From a virus: a stretch of DNA of 38,673 bases. The position numbers were made by a program, and so were the translations under genes. Shown piece after piece: positions 29,301-36,588 of the stretch. Positions within the stretch are counted from its first letter, which is position 1; each line of letters starts with the position of its first letter. The notes under the pieces were generated by a model that worked only from the letters and a program-made list of their open reading frames with translations, did not search any database and was not told the DNA's origin. Where the stretch lies: positions 1 to 38,673 of IMG/VR virus record IMGVR_UViG_3300037504_000365. One strand, given 5' to 3'.

Positions 29301-30660
29301 TATTACGGCCATGAATAATCTGGGCGGCGGACTCGTCGAACTGATGGAGGGACATTTTTACATTGACAATTCGATAGATATGCTAAGCAATGTATCACTT
29401 GTTGGCCGTGGCTGGGGCACTGTCATAGAGAAGAATTGCAATGATTACGGCATACATTTTAATGGTACAAGCGGAACACATGTAGAAAATTGTTTTGTCG
29501 GACATTTTAAGATAACAAGAGATAGTAGTGATACAAATTCGAAAGCCTTAATATATGCAACCTATACGGATAATACATTTTTAGAAAAAATATATGTATA
29601 TGATTCTTATGATATAGGGATTCAGGGTGGATATTGCGACAACTTTAAAATAAGAGAATGCAAGATTGAAGAATGTGCAAATGATTATGCGGTCTTAATA
29701 AATAATGTAACGCTAGCTTCATATAATACCCCGATTAATGAGAATGTCATAACCAATTGTTTGGGAGGCATAAAGCTACAATATGCACGCGACACGACTA
29801 TTTCTGGCAATAGAATATCAGATATTGATCGTTACGCTATTTATGTGACATCGTGCGAGCGAATAAATATTGAAAATAATATTTGTTCTGACGGATTGGC
29901 CGCCAATACTACATATAGTAGTTCTATTGGTATATATTTGTTTTTAAGTGATTATTGCAAGGTTACGAATAACGTAGTTTATAATTTTCGCGGTTTTGGG
30001 GTTGGACTAATCGGTGGCCCCACAGCCCGATCCTCTCCGTGTGGTATCCTTTTGAAAGACGCTGACTATACAACCCGAGATGGTAATTATTGCTATGGTA
30101 ATGGCAATATAGTCGAGGGGGGCCAATGCGATTATCCAACCGAACCCGAAATTGAGGGAACAACGGGTGTAACTAAGACAAATATTTCAACTTCACAAGT
30201 CAGTACTCAATATTATTTCTACAACGATTCCTGGGAAATCAGTCTAACGGCCGGCGGCAGTGTGGGCGAACTCGTTTTAACCGATAATCAGAATACAAAT
30301 GATATGCATGGCTTTATTGCTGGAGAAGCATACGAGTTTGAAACTTATTTGAAAATATTATCTGCCACTGGTCCCGATGCAGCGGAAGTAAGTGTTGTTT
30401 TCAGGCAGTATCATTCCGCCGCATGGCATGAAACAGAGGTGGCTGCGACAACCCAAGATGCATGGGAGCACGTGGTAACTGGCGAAGTTGCCATAGATGC
30501 AAGCGCCACCGGATGTCATCCCCTAGTCCGAATAGCATCAACAGCAAGTGCGGGCGAAAAAATATATCTTGGCATGGCCGTTGTTAGGCCAGCAACGGAG
30601 AATAATTATGATGAAGGTAATTTCCACTTGCAATATAGTGGTGTAGCAACAGGATGGTAG
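26353..30660 (+). CDS. Large tail protein: lectin-like, carbohydrate-binding and beta-helix domains
   Basis: A 1,435-residue protein. The N-terminal 230 residues resemble a LamG/concanavalin fold (YADYEISLDGVTEMTIIVRA, AAFYIDRVAQDT). Residues about 395-545 resemble a CBM4/9-type module (NYLANSSFENATISDSWSVS). A central tail part follows. From about 970 to 1265 a right-handed beta-helix begins with GTSDETEINSAITAMNNLGG and continues in short N-rich repeats. The last 150 residues are another jelly-roll-like module. It likely recognises and may degrade host surface glycans. Confidence 0.8.
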   Translation: MAVHLIGATERSYLTDNVVKDTRFYIDPRQMDYPPNDGHTLDWTLITSADNQCGTHNLTSGYADYEISLDGVTEMTIIVRAYPQFDYDTASTQYLWSWYIDASHEFQMYYIPTSDKMQVRWLDGGTARYCRKTDSYANNAALQKWQDFAFTVDFTNKDAAFYIDRVAQDTSWSNTADAKTSTFPIFSLRHHDGTAGNFDINYVRIFLNKEATSTEIGNDMQFVQDEEIYFPLNGCGLARTRCNVTDYVKSYWIGRERENDNAQQTANRFSMDLYNENGEFDSAQYNAFDPANGNYNGTTSDKYLQKRCRVMMDYWYDHVPQLAFVGRLTPMLFQRQSSVDNVATIHFECEDQVEEMGRGERYYAKRYDGADFCDPAAESDSLIHLITRLASDRTVTNYLANSSFENATISDSWSVSGAGATFTKQGGGLYGSNQGDLVYGAATCYASQCVMFDEDKKLNVEEKYTFSVYLKSASACGHNIRISEQDSGGENDYTDAAWSLSGGEGWTKFSVTHEITDGDSDRLYAMVLLDDNVTLSIDAAQLTMSSREYNWFVLNDNDGSSGVEDADDADTASYHTHGFDADTVAQTMSYCLITDDDPIWEYLKELAVASITEYIGMDASGTFKYRSYMKTGYADPTPLFTVDSPRELITTIERNTANKIIVHGAIYKLDAHERCLWDAYASGMFSDYNYDFPGSIQMSVANNGYWPPAAFRPLWAEYTHLKRKIYEHTFHRPWPLNDTIIIDVPYYTKEGADSEIIGATNLFMVERTEGSWTETTFDTTTRDDAARILLKNETGAAAELYNVRIWGKPIMRTPHDKGYIHDDLEDMESIEREGLKKIEIGNDFIFDTTQMEEIADYWWKLKRTTKHRYLLTIPGTALYYEPGEWYTLTIGASGEPDYISSTVRCHAVQIEGMAGDLGMTNLTLEEVEENWAKTINAVTKIRTPGNPLSFVWTNRIKVGPADAFGIPDIQCDGTSDETEINSAITAMNNLGGGLVELMEGHFYIDNSIDMLSNVSLVGRGWGTVIEKNCNDYGIHFNGTSGTHVENCFVGHFKITRDSSDTNSKALIYATYTDNTFLEKIYVYDSYDIGIQGGYCDNFKIRECKIEECANDYAVLINNVTLASYNTPINENVITNCLGGIKLQYARDTTISGNRISDIDRYAIYVTSCERINIENNICSDGLAANTTYSSSIGIYLFLSDYCKVTNNVVYNFRGFGVGLIGGPTARSSPCGILLKDADYTTRDGNYCYGNGNIVEGGQCDYPTEPEIEGTTGVTKTNISTSQVSTQYYFYNDSWEISLTAGGSVGELVLTDNQNTNDMHGFIAGEAYEFETYLKILSATGPDAAEVSVVFRQYHSAAWHETEVAATTQDAWEHVVTGEVAIDASATGCHPLVRIASTASAGEKIYLGMAVVRPATENNYDEGNFHLQYSGVATGW

Positions 30661-30710
30661 CCGGATGTTATCCGGCAAGAATTAGACACCGCCCACAAGG
30701 GCGGTTTTTT
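30660..30710 (+). terminator. Tandem hairpins: GCCGGAT stem and an intrinsic terminator
   Basis: GCCGGAT-gtt-ATCCGGC (30660-30676) starts at the last base of the stop codon. Then ACCGCCC (30688-30694) pairs with GGGCGGT (30699-30705), with acaa as loop, followed by a T-run to 30710. The second hairpin is a standard terminator; the first may be a transcript-end stabiliser. Confidence 0.88.
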
Positions 30711-30723
30711 ATTGGAGGTTTAT

Positions 30724-31647
30724 ATGGCAGATACTTGGCACAAATGCGGCAAAACGGGTGAGCCGCAAGTATCACAGTATTGGGATGGTGCAAATTGCAA
30801 TTGCGAAACCTGGATAACATGCGGAACACGCATCAACTTTCGCAAGTTTGGCAATATGGTTATTGTTTGGGGGATTGCCACACGAACTGGGGGGACAAAA
30901 GACCAGCGTAATGTGGTTACGCTTCCATCTGGGTACCGCCCAACTAGTACAGCGTACATATATTTCCCAGCGATGGATATTCCGCAGGATGGCGCTCAGG
31001 CCGATGTTTTGTTGGGATGGGTGCGCGATGATGGGGATATTGATATTTATGAAGCCGAACAAGATGTAACGTATGACTTCGCAGCGGTTTATCCGGCGGG
31101 CGAGCCTTATTTGAATGACAACGAAGATGTGGACGCCGATAGTCCGTCTGGCGGAGATATACTCAAATACAATAACGCTACATCAAAATGGGAAAATAGC
31201 GTTCTCGATGAAATCAACGACCTATCCGATGTTAATGCGAGCCCCACGGACGGACAGGTGCTTGCATATAATGCGACTTCGGGAGAGTGGCAGTCAGATG
31301 ATCCGGTTACGCAGACACAAGCAGATGTCGTGCGACAAATTCATACCTATAGTGGTGCGGCAAGTGTTCCCTCTACTGGCGCTGACCGCGTCATAGTATG
31401 GAGCGTCGGTGCAAGCGATGTCGATCTCAGCCTACCCGATGCAAGCAACTATGTGGGAAATGAAATTACAGTTATCCGTAGCGACGACGGTGCGGGGGCT
31501 GGTTCGCTTAAGCCTGCTAGTGGTCAGACGGTCAACTGGAAAACCGATAGTGATAAGTTCACTCTTGATACAAGGGGACAGCGCATGACGCTTGTCGGCG
31601 CAAGCTCCACCGAGTGGTTAATCAAAGAAGCCGGAATAAGAAATTAG
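30724..31647 (+). CDS. Tail fibre-type protein with repeated modules
   Basis: A 307-residue protein from ATG 30724 (GGAGG 5 nt upstream). The N-terminal 125 residues form a beta-rich domain (FRKFGNMVIVWGIATRTGGT, LPSGYRPTSTAYIYFPA). Two repeats follow, GGDILKYNNATSKWENS and DGQVLAYNATSGEWQSD, separated by DLSDVNASPT; such repeats are common in trimeric fibre shafts. The C-terminal 90 residues are a compact beta domain ending TEWLIKEAGIRN. A fibre or receptor-binding role is likely. Confidence 0.7.
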   Translation: MADTWHKCGKTGEPQVSQYWDGANCNCETWITCGTRINFRKFGNMVIVWGIATRTGGTKDQRNVVTLPSGYRPTSTAYIYFPAMDIPQDGAQADVLLGWVRDDGDIDIYEAEQDVTYDFAAVYPAGEPYLNDNEDVDADSPSGGDILKYNNATSKWENSVLDEINDLSDVNASPTDGQVLAYNATSGEWQSDDPVTQTQADVVRQIHTYSGAASVPSTGADRVIVWSVGASDVDLSLPDASNYVGNEITVIRSDDGAGAGSLKPASGQTVNWKTDSDKFTLDTRGQRMTLVGASSTEWLIKEAGIRN

Positions 31648-31656
31648 GAGGTAACG

Positions 31657-32088
31657 ATGCCAGCAAATAGTTTTCAAAATACAAAAACACCAGACAACAA
31701 CTATGCCCCGCCGTGTGGTGAATTGCACTTACTGGATGAAGGGGATAGGGATTCATCGTGGGATCTGTTCGACACGTCTATCAGCACAACCTGGGAAGAA
31801 TGTGATTTGAGCGGACGAGTACCCAAGGGGACAAAGGCACTATACGGTGAATTAGTAGCTTGGAAGGGAGATCAACATATTATTTTATTGATAAGAGATG
31901 GTGCCGGGTCTGAAACAAATTCGCCAAGAACCCAAACATTACAAATATTTGATAACAGTACGGTGGATTCGATTATTGGAACCCCTGTCATACTTAAAGC
32001 AACGGATGGGGTTTTTGATTATCGGGAGCACGCGGCGACACATGAGGTCACAGAGGTTCATTTTTGCCTCTGGGGCTATTTTATCTAA
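31657..32088 (+). CDS. Tail-tip or fibre-associated protein, function unknown
   Basis: A 143-residue protein with GGAGGT upstream. It starts MPANSFQNTKTPDNNYAPPC and is beta-rich (HIILLIRDGAGSETNSPRTQ, EVTEVHFCLWGYFI). No family recognised. It lies between two fibre-region genes. Confidence 0.6.
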   Translation: MPANSFQNTKTPDNNYAPPCGELHLLDEGDRDSSWDLFDTSISTTWEECDLSGRVPKGTKALYGELVAWKGDQHIILLIRDGAGSETNSPRTQTLQIFDNSTVDSIIGTPVILKATDGVFDYREHAATHEVTEVHFCLWGYFI

Positions 32089-32099
32089 GGGGGAAACAA

Positions 32100-32396
32100 A
32101 TGCCAGCATGTAAGCGACTGAAGATAGTAGACGGCAAGTTGGCCGGATGGGCGCCGGTAAGCGCCACGCCAGATTATAAGACGGTATTCCCGCATAACCA
32201 TCCCATTTTTTCGGAGACGGATGTTGAACTCCGCGACAAATACGGCAATCTACGGTATAAGGTGGACGGTGAACACTTCGTCCTTGATGAGGTGCAACCG
32301 ACTGCCGAACAGGTGGAGGCTGCCAAAACCGATAAAGAGCGTATTACCGAATTGGAGCAGCGCCTCGCATCTGTCGAATCAAAGGTAACTAAGTAA
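32100..32396 (+). CDS. Small fibre-region protein with C-terminal coiled coil
   Basis: A 98-residue protein from ATG 32100 (GGGGGAAA upstream). The first 60 residues are beta-like (VDGKLAGWAPVSATPDYKTV). The end is a clear heptad helix (ERITELEQRLASVESKVTK). Such small proteins after fibre genes may be chaperones or structural caps. A terminator follows it directly. Confidence 0.6.
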   Translation: MPACKRLKIVDGKLAGWAPVSATPDYKTVFPHNHPIFSETDVELRDKYGNLRYKVDGEHFVLDEVQPTAEQVEAAKTDKERITELEQRLASVESKVTK

Positions 32397-32404
32397 TTAA
32401 CACG

Positions 32405-32429
32405 CCCCGCCCTTCGGGGCGGGGTTATT
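32405..32429 (+). terminator. Intrinsic terminator with TTCG tetraloop, end of tail operon
   Basis: CCCCGCCC (32405-32412) and GGGCGGGG (32417-32424) form eight perfect G-C pairs around TTCG, followed by TTATT. It separates the tail genes from the lysis genes. Confidence 0.9.
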
Positions 32430-32439
32430 GGAGTACATC

Positions 32440-32838
32440 ATGGATGCAGAACACGATAAGCTACAACAGCAAATAGACAGCCTCAAACAGTGGAGCAACG
32501 GCAAGGACGCCATACAGATGGGCGACATCAAAGCGCTGGAAAAGAAGCTCGATGTAATACAGGTATCACACGAAAACGATATGAAGGACCTACAACGCGA
32601 GATGCAGGCGCTTATCGTGTCTGTCCGGGAGGGCTCGGCGCAAAGTAAGGCGTGGTACGACTTGGTTAATAAGGACTTGAACAATCTTGGTGAGAAGGTG
32701 CGCGAAAACAAAAGCGATATAAAGTACTTAAAGGATAAGCCGAGCAAATGGATTGACAGGGGTATTACCGCATCGATAGCCGCAGGCGTTAGTGCCGTGA
32801 TGGCCTGGGTATTCGGCAATCTTTTTTCGATGAAATAA
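32440..32838 (+). CDS. XhlA-like membrane protein, lysis region
   Basis: A 132-residue protein from ATG 32440 (GGAG upstream; an earlier ATG at 32428 overlaps the terminator tail). The body is coiled coil (EHDKLQQQIDSLKQWSN and LNNLGEKVRENKSDIKYLKD). One membrane span lies at the end (DRGITASIAAGVSAVMAWVF). This architecture matches haemolysin XhlA-type proteins found beside holins and endolysins. Confidence 0.72.
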   Translation: MDAEHDKLQQQIDSLKQWSNGKDAIQMGDIKALEKKLDVIQVSHENDMKDLQREMQALIVSVREGSAQSKAWYDLVNKDLNNLGEKVRENKSDIKYLKDKPSKWIDRGITASIAAGVSAVMAWVFGNLFSMK

Positions 32839-32901
32839 CCATCCGTAACTTGTATTTGTGTGGGACTTGTGATATTTTCGCTCGTCCCTGGGAGGGGAGC
32901 G

Positions 32902-33462
32902 ATGAAGCCTATCGAGGCTCATATTCCGATTAACGCAAACTCAAGGCCCGGAGAATTGCGCCCACTAACGCGGGCTATCATTTATCACTGGACCGGGGTG
33001 CCGCGACAGACAGCCGAACAGGCCGGCGCATATTTCGCCTCTCTGGCCGGCACAGACAATTATGCGTCCGCGCATTATGTTGTCGATGATAATGTGTACG
33101 AGTTCATCCCGCCCCGGGAGATAGCCTATCATGCCGGCGGCAAGCGGTACAGGCGTCCGGCTAAAGACATTGTTGGCATACCACCGTGGCGCTTTGCTGT
33201 TGGTATTGAGTTGTGCGTTGAAGACAAAACGGGGCGCATGGCCGAACGAACCATACGCAACGGTTTGGAGCTCGGCAAGAAACTCTGTCTCGATTTTGAC
33301 CTAGACCCGATACACTGCATTTACCGCCACCACGATATGACGGGGAAAATATGTCCCAAATGGTTTGTAGAGCATGTTGACCAGTGGACTGCATTCGTGG
33401 GGCAGATACAGCGGCTCGTTGAACTACAAATCGAGTTTGATTACAAGAGGTATAAACGATGA
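32902..33462 (+). CDS. Endolysin: N-acetylmuramoyl-L-alanine amidase (Amidase_2)
   Basis: A 186-residue protein from ATG 32902, with GGGAGGGG upstream. Zinc site residues appear in AIIYHWTGVPRQTAEQAGAY (first His) and IYRHHDMTGKICPKWF (second His and Cys). ASAHYVVDDNVYEFIPPREI is the conserved middle. It cuts between muramic acid and the stem peptide. There is no signal peptide, so it needs a holin to reach the wall. Confidence 0.95.
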   Translation: MKPIEAHIPINANSRPGELRPLTRAIIYHWTGVPRQTAEQAGAYFASLAGTDNYASAHYVVDDNVYEFIPPREIAYHAGGKRYRRPAKDIVGIPPWRFAVGIELCVEDKTGRMAERTIRNGLELGKKLCLDFDLDPIHCIYRHHDMTGKICPKWFVEHVDQWTAFVGQIQRLVELQIEFDYKRYKR

Positions 33463-33653
33463 AGCAAATAGGGAAGCGCCTGCGGGAGCTCATAATAAAG
33501 CTGGTATCCGTCAAAGGCTTGTTTGCAGCTATCGCCACCTGGCTGCGCCTGGTGGACCGCCTGGATGATTGGGTATGGTTCATGGTAGTGCTCGCGGTTA
33601 TTAGCGCCCGTGCGTTCGAAAAGAAAGTGAGTGAAATCAAAATAGGGAAGTGA
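33459..33653 (+). CDS. Small membrane protein, holin candidate
   Basis: A 64-residue protein overlapping the amidase stop by ATGA. A hydrophobic helix, WVWFMVVLAVISARAF, spans about residues 38-53, with a weaker amphipathic one at LVSVKGLFAAIATWLRLV. The ends are strongly basic (MKQIGKRLRELIIK, EKKVSEIKIGK). Size, charge and position next to the endolysin fit a holin, but no family match is certain. Confidence 0.6.
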   Translation: MKQIGKRLRELIIKLVSVKGLFAAIATWLRLVDRLDDWVWFMVVLAVISARAFEKKVSEIKIGK

Positions 33654-33654
33654 T

Positions 33655-34377
33655 ATGCGACAAATCATAGGTGTGGTTTTAATATTGTCGCTTACGGGTA
33701 TGAGTGTTGGTATATGCCAGGATACTCGACTTGGCGATAATGTCTATCGTTATGATAGAGATATAGATGGATGTGCAGTACTTACCGATACACGAGAAGC
33801 CGTTGTTTGTATGGCCATACAGGAACATCCCATAGCGTCCGGCGTTATCGTTCGTGCAGACGGGTTTGTGCTGACCAATTACCACGTGGCAAACGAAGAC
33901 AACTGGCTTCAACTTACAGTGATCACTTATTCGGGCCAGACGTATGGAGTGGAATGGATATATCCACTGCCTAGGGCGGATTTATGTCTCGTCAAAATAG
34001 ACGCTGCGGAATTGCCGTCCATCAAATGGGGTAACACGGATGATCTGTATCTTGGCCAGAAAGTATACGCTATGGGTCATCCCCTGTTGTTTTATTGGAC
34101 GATCTCCCGGGGGGTGATATCCGCTGCTCATGTGAAACTCAGCACGGGTGTACGATATATTCAGATTGACGCCAATATCCAACAGGGAAGCAGTGGTGGG
34201 CCGGTATTCAACGACAAGGGCGAGGTGGTCGGTATCGTTAGCTGGGTAATGGCGGGACATAACATGTATGGCCCGCCTATATCCATGGGGCTTAACTTTG
34301 CGATAGACGGAAACGTGGCCCATGCGTTTTCCCGGGCCGTGATGTCGGTATATGACAATCTCAGGTTAAATGAGTGA
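33655..34377 (+). CDS. Exported trypsin-like serine protease (HtrA/DegP-like)
   Basis: A 240-residue protein. Residues 1-22 form a signal peptide (MRQIIGVVLILSLTGMSVGI). The catalytic triad is His in FVLTNYHVANEDNW (about 82), Asp in PRADLCLVKI (about 109) and Ser in ANIQQGSSGGPVFNDKGEVV (about 183). No PDZ domain follows, so it is a single-domain protease. Placed between holin and spanin genes, it may act in the periplasm during lysis or exclusion. Virion processing is unlikely for an exported protein. Confidence 0.85.
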   Translation: MRQIIGVVLILSLTGMSVGICQDTRLGDNVYRYDRDIDGCAVLTDTREAVVCMAIQEHPIASGVIVRADGFVLTNYHVANEDNWLQLTVITYSGQTYGVEWIYPLPRADLCLVKIDAAELPSIKWGNTDDLYLGQKVYAMGHPLLFYWTISRGVISAAHVKLSTGVRYIQIDANIQQGSSGGPVFNDKGEVVGIVSWVMAGHNMYGPPISMGLNFAIDGNVAHAFSRAVMSVYDNLRLNE

Positions 34378-34772
34378 TGTGGAAAAAAATGATACTCGTG
34401 CTGTTGGGGGCAGTTATTGGCTATGCGATATTTGTTGGTCTCGGTTCTGTGTTTGATTGGCTTGACCCTTTCGGCGGCGGACTTCGAAGCGAGCTTGAAC
34501 GAATTAGAGAACGTAATCGAGAGCTTAGAGCGCGACTTAGCGCAAGCAGCCGAGCTCTCAGCCGAGCAATTGAAACGGCTGAGCGAGATGCAGAACGAAT
34601 TGGAGAGCTTGAAAAAGCAAATAGCCGCCTCCGAGAAATTAACGGCCACCTTGAAAGCCTCCTTACTGAAACGTACGGAGGCGCTGAAAAGCTTGACGAG
34701 GCGATTGCAAGAGCACGTCGCAGAGCTCGAAAAGCAGGACAAATCGTTAGCGAACTTAGAGCGGAGGATTAA
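34377..34772 (+). CDS. i-spanin-like (Rz-type) membrane protein
   Basis: A 131-residue protein from ATG 34377, overlapping the protease stop (TGATG). One N-terminal membrane span (MILVLLGAVIGYAIFVGLGS) is followed by a long charged coiled coil (ELERIRERNRELRARLSASS onward). This is the topology of Rz, the inner-membrane spanin that helps fuse inner and outer membranes. It overlaps the next frame over 356 nt. Confidence 0.7.
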   Translation: MWKKMILVLLGAVIGYAIFVGLGSVFDWLDPFGGGLRSELERIRERNRELRARLSASSRALSRAIETAERDAERIGELEKANSRLREINGHLESLLTETYGGAEKLDEAIARARRRARKAGQIVSELRAED

Positions 34773-34860
34773 CGTCCAGCGTATAATAACTATATCGTTG
34801 GCCGTTATCGTGGTTATAGAGACAGGAGTTATCATCTGGAAGTCTTTAGCCAAACCGTAG
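34417..34860 (+). CDS. Second spanin-like protein, overprinted in another frame
   Basis: A 147-residue frame starting at TTG 34417 or ATG 34423, with GGGGG upstream. It has an export signal (YLLVSVLCLIGLTLSAAD, with a cysteine but no clean lipobox), then a coiled coil (ELENVIESLERDLAQAAEL onward). A C-terminal membrane span follows (IITISLAVIVVIETGVIIW). This is the order of a unimolecular spanin. Nearly the whole coiled coil is encoded on top of the Rz-like gene, so both frames are heptad-rich. Confidence 0.6.
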   Translation: MAMRYLLVSVLCLIGLTLSAADFEASLNELENVIESLERDLAQAAELSAEQLKRLSEMQNELESLKKQIAASEKLTATLKASLLKRTEALKSLTRRLQEHVAELEKQDKSLANLERRINVQRIITISLAVIVVIETGVIIWKSLAKP

Positions 34861-35699
34861 ACCTAAAGAGCGAGAACGACTGGACCGAGGTATACTTCCT
34901 CGGTGATATACACGAGGGCAACTGCAACAGCGACACGCCGGCCTTGCGCCGCGCCGTGCAAACCATAGCCGACAATCCCAATCCCCATAAGTACACTATC
35001 CTCATGGGCGACCTTGCCGATTGCATTATCAACGCCAAAGATCCCCGGTGGGACCCCATCGAGGTCAGCCGGCGATACAATATCGCTGACATGAAAGATC
35101 TGCCGTACAAGCAGGCCGACTTCGTGGTGCGGATGCTCGAGCCGATAGGCGATACCATCATCTGTTCGCTAATCGGGAATCACGAAGAGCAGTACATCCG
35201 CCGGCACAGCTACAACGTATATGGCCACTTCTGTGAAAAGTTTCACAGCTGTTACGAGCTTGGTTACGTCGGCTTTGTGAAATTTTTCCTAAAGGTGAAG
35301 GGGAACCCGGTAGGCTCTATCGACATCGCCTTAAACCACGGTGATGGCGGTGGTGGTATGCGTGAGGGGTATCCGGTTAACAAGGTACACGACGTGTACC
35401 GATGGACAGCGGCCGACTACAACATCATGGGGCACTTACACGTGCTGACTACCGACTGCAAGGACATCATCGAGCCGTCACACGACGGTACGGGGATACG
35501 TCAGGTCAAGCGGTGGTACGGCATATCCGGGTGTTTCCTACGGACGTTCGTCAACGGCAACCGTAACTACTTTGAGCACAAGGGCCGGCCGCAGTCAGAC
35601 ATCGGTATGCTACATGCGCGGTTTCGCATACCACGGCAGACGGTGGACGGCCAGCGCCAGCGAGTCAAGGACATGGATCTTGAGAAGGTGTGGCTCTAG
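34836..35699 (+). CDS. Calcineurin-like metallophosphoesterase, apparent CTG start
   Basis: The conserved N-terminus TEVYFLGDIHEGNCNSD is encoded upstream of the first canonical start (TTG 34944). The frame back to the stop at 34770 contains no ATG, GTG or TTG. CTG 34836 lies 7 nt after AGGAG and gives 287 residues. Metal-binding motifs are all present: GDIHEG, MGDLADC, IGNHEEQY, NHGDG and MGHLHVL. The substrate is unknown; phage relatives act on nucleotides or nucleic acids. Its stop shares the palindrome CTAG with the convergent lipoprotein gene. Confidence 0.85.
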   Translation: MEVFSQTVDLKSENDWTEVYFLGDIHEGNCNSDTPALRRAVQTIADNPNPHKYTILMGDLADCIINAKDPRWDPIEVSRRYNIADMKDLPYKQADFVVRMLEPIGDTIICSLIGNHEEQYIRRHSYNVYGHFCEKFHSCYELGYVGFVKFFLKVKGNPVGSIDIALNHGDGGGGMREGYPVNKVHDVYRWTAADYNIMGHLHVLTTDCKDIIEPSHDGTGIRQVKRWYGISGCFLRTFVNGNRNYFEHKGRPQSDIGMLHARFRIPRQTVDGQRQRVKDMDLEKVWL

Positions 35700-36079
35700 G
35701 GCAGGGAACTCGACCAATATTCCCATCCAACGCTAGTATGCCACCAATCGATAAATGTTTGATTGGGCCAATGTACTGGATCGTCTGGATACATGATCTG
35801 TCCCGTACTATTATCTCGTACAGTTAATTCTTGTATATTGTAATTGTAACTCAGGCCCGTATATGGTGCAGTTGTAGCGGTTTCGCCCGACACCGTTATT
35901 ACGGCATCATAAGCAAGTACGGTGAAACTGCCCCCGTCTTCGATAGCGTTTATTCTATCCTGTATTGCATCTTCAAGTGATGTTGGTGAGCTGTCGGTTG
36001 ATCCGTCGGCGGTATTCCCCGGCTGTTCGCACGTACAAAAAGCAAGAATAATGACGAGAAGTAGGCTAGTCTTTACCAT
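35696..36079 (-). CDS. Small lipoprotein or exported protein
   Basis: A 127-residue protein on the minus strand; the ATG (complement of 36077-36079) follows a purine-rich GGGAAGGGAGAG. The N-terminus MVKTSLLLVIILAFCTCEQP looks like a lipoprotein signal, with Cys at 15 or 17, although the -1 residue is not ideal. The mature part is acidic and ends with Trp-rich WWHTSVGWEYWSSS. Expressed with the regulator upstream, it could be a superinfection-exclusion or conversion protein; this is inference. Confidence 0.65.
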   Translation of the reverse strand: MVKTSLLLVIILAFCTCEQPGNTADGSTDSSPTSLEDAIQDRINAIEDGGSFTVLAYDAVITVSGETATTAPYTGLSYNYNIQELTVRDNSTGQIMYPDDPVHWPNQTFIDWWHTSVGWEYWSSSLP

Positions 36080-36386
36080 CTCTCCCTTCCTCTCCCCAGC
36101 GTGGCTCATAATGACCGTCCCCGGGATACTTCCCATAGTCACCATAGCGCCCGCTTGTAAATATATAGTCCACGGTATCGTGCATATTTTCTTGCGCCGT
36201 TTCTTTGATGATATCGGGCATGTGTTTGCGTATGATTTTCTCAACCATCATGCCGAGCTCTATGCGTTTTAGTACGATTTGATTGATATATAATCCCGAC
36301 TCTTCGGCGCGGCGTTGTAATTCTTCATGCATCTCGGCGGGAAACCGGATACTGATTTGAATATAATTGCGCTTTTTGCGCTTCAT
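36066..36386 (-). CDS. Ribbon-helix-helix DNA-binding regulator
   Basis: A 106-residue minus-strand protein. RNYIQISIRFPAEMHEELQR then RAEESGLYINQIVLKRIELG (residues 6-45) is an Arc/MetJ-type ribbon-helix-helix. The C-terminal part is polar and acidic. It is the first gene of the only leftward operon, and its end overlaps the lipoprotein gene. The operator-like repeat at 36403-36411 lies just upstream on its own promoter side, so autoregulation is likely. Confidence 0.82.
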   Translation of the reverse strand: MKRKKRNYIQISIRFPAEMHEELQRRAEESGLYINQIVLKRIELGMMVEKIIRKHMPDIIKETAQENMHDTVDYIFTSGRYGDYGKYPGDGHYEPRWGEEGRDGKD

Positions 36387-36435
36387 AACAATATTAATAT
36401 ATCACTATCATTATAAGAAAAACACGAAAAACTCT

Positions 36436-36465
36436 TTGACTTATAGTTAAGAACAGCAGTATACT
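36436..36465 (+). promoter_or_regulatory. Sigma-70 promoter, rightward
   Basis: TTGACT (36436-36441) and TATACT (36460-36465) are separated by 18 bp, close to consensus. It would drive transcription toward the 36589 regulator and possibly the operon at 37013. Confidence 0.75.
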
Positions 36466-36531
36466 ATACGTATGTGTAGCTACTGTAGACTATGATAGTG
36501 AAAAAACCGTTAAAAAGGGTTGCCATAGTGT

Positions 36532-36560
36532 TTGTTTTTGTCTGCTAATAGGGTTATACT
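36532..36560 (+). promoter_or_regulatory. Second rightward promoter candidate
   Basis: TTGTTT (36532-36537) and TATACT (36555-36560) are separated by 17 bp, with a likely start a few bases before the GGGAGGGGGAG ribosome site of the next gene. Confidence 0.45.
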
Positions 36561-36588
36561 ATTTATTGTGATGGGAGGGGGAGTCCGG

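Larger units (their letters stand above)
36387..36588. promoter_or_regulatory. Divergent control region with operator-like inverted repeats
   Basis: CACTATCAT (36403-36411) and ATGATAGTG (36492-36500) are perfect inverted copies. The first overlaps ATTATA (36410-36415), a minus-strand TATAAT -10 for the leftward operon. The second lies about 27 bp downstream of the rightward -10 at 36460. The palindrome GTAGCTAC (36476-36483) and the arms CAGTA/TACTG lie between. The region separates two ribbon-helix-helix genes. Confidence 0.65.
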
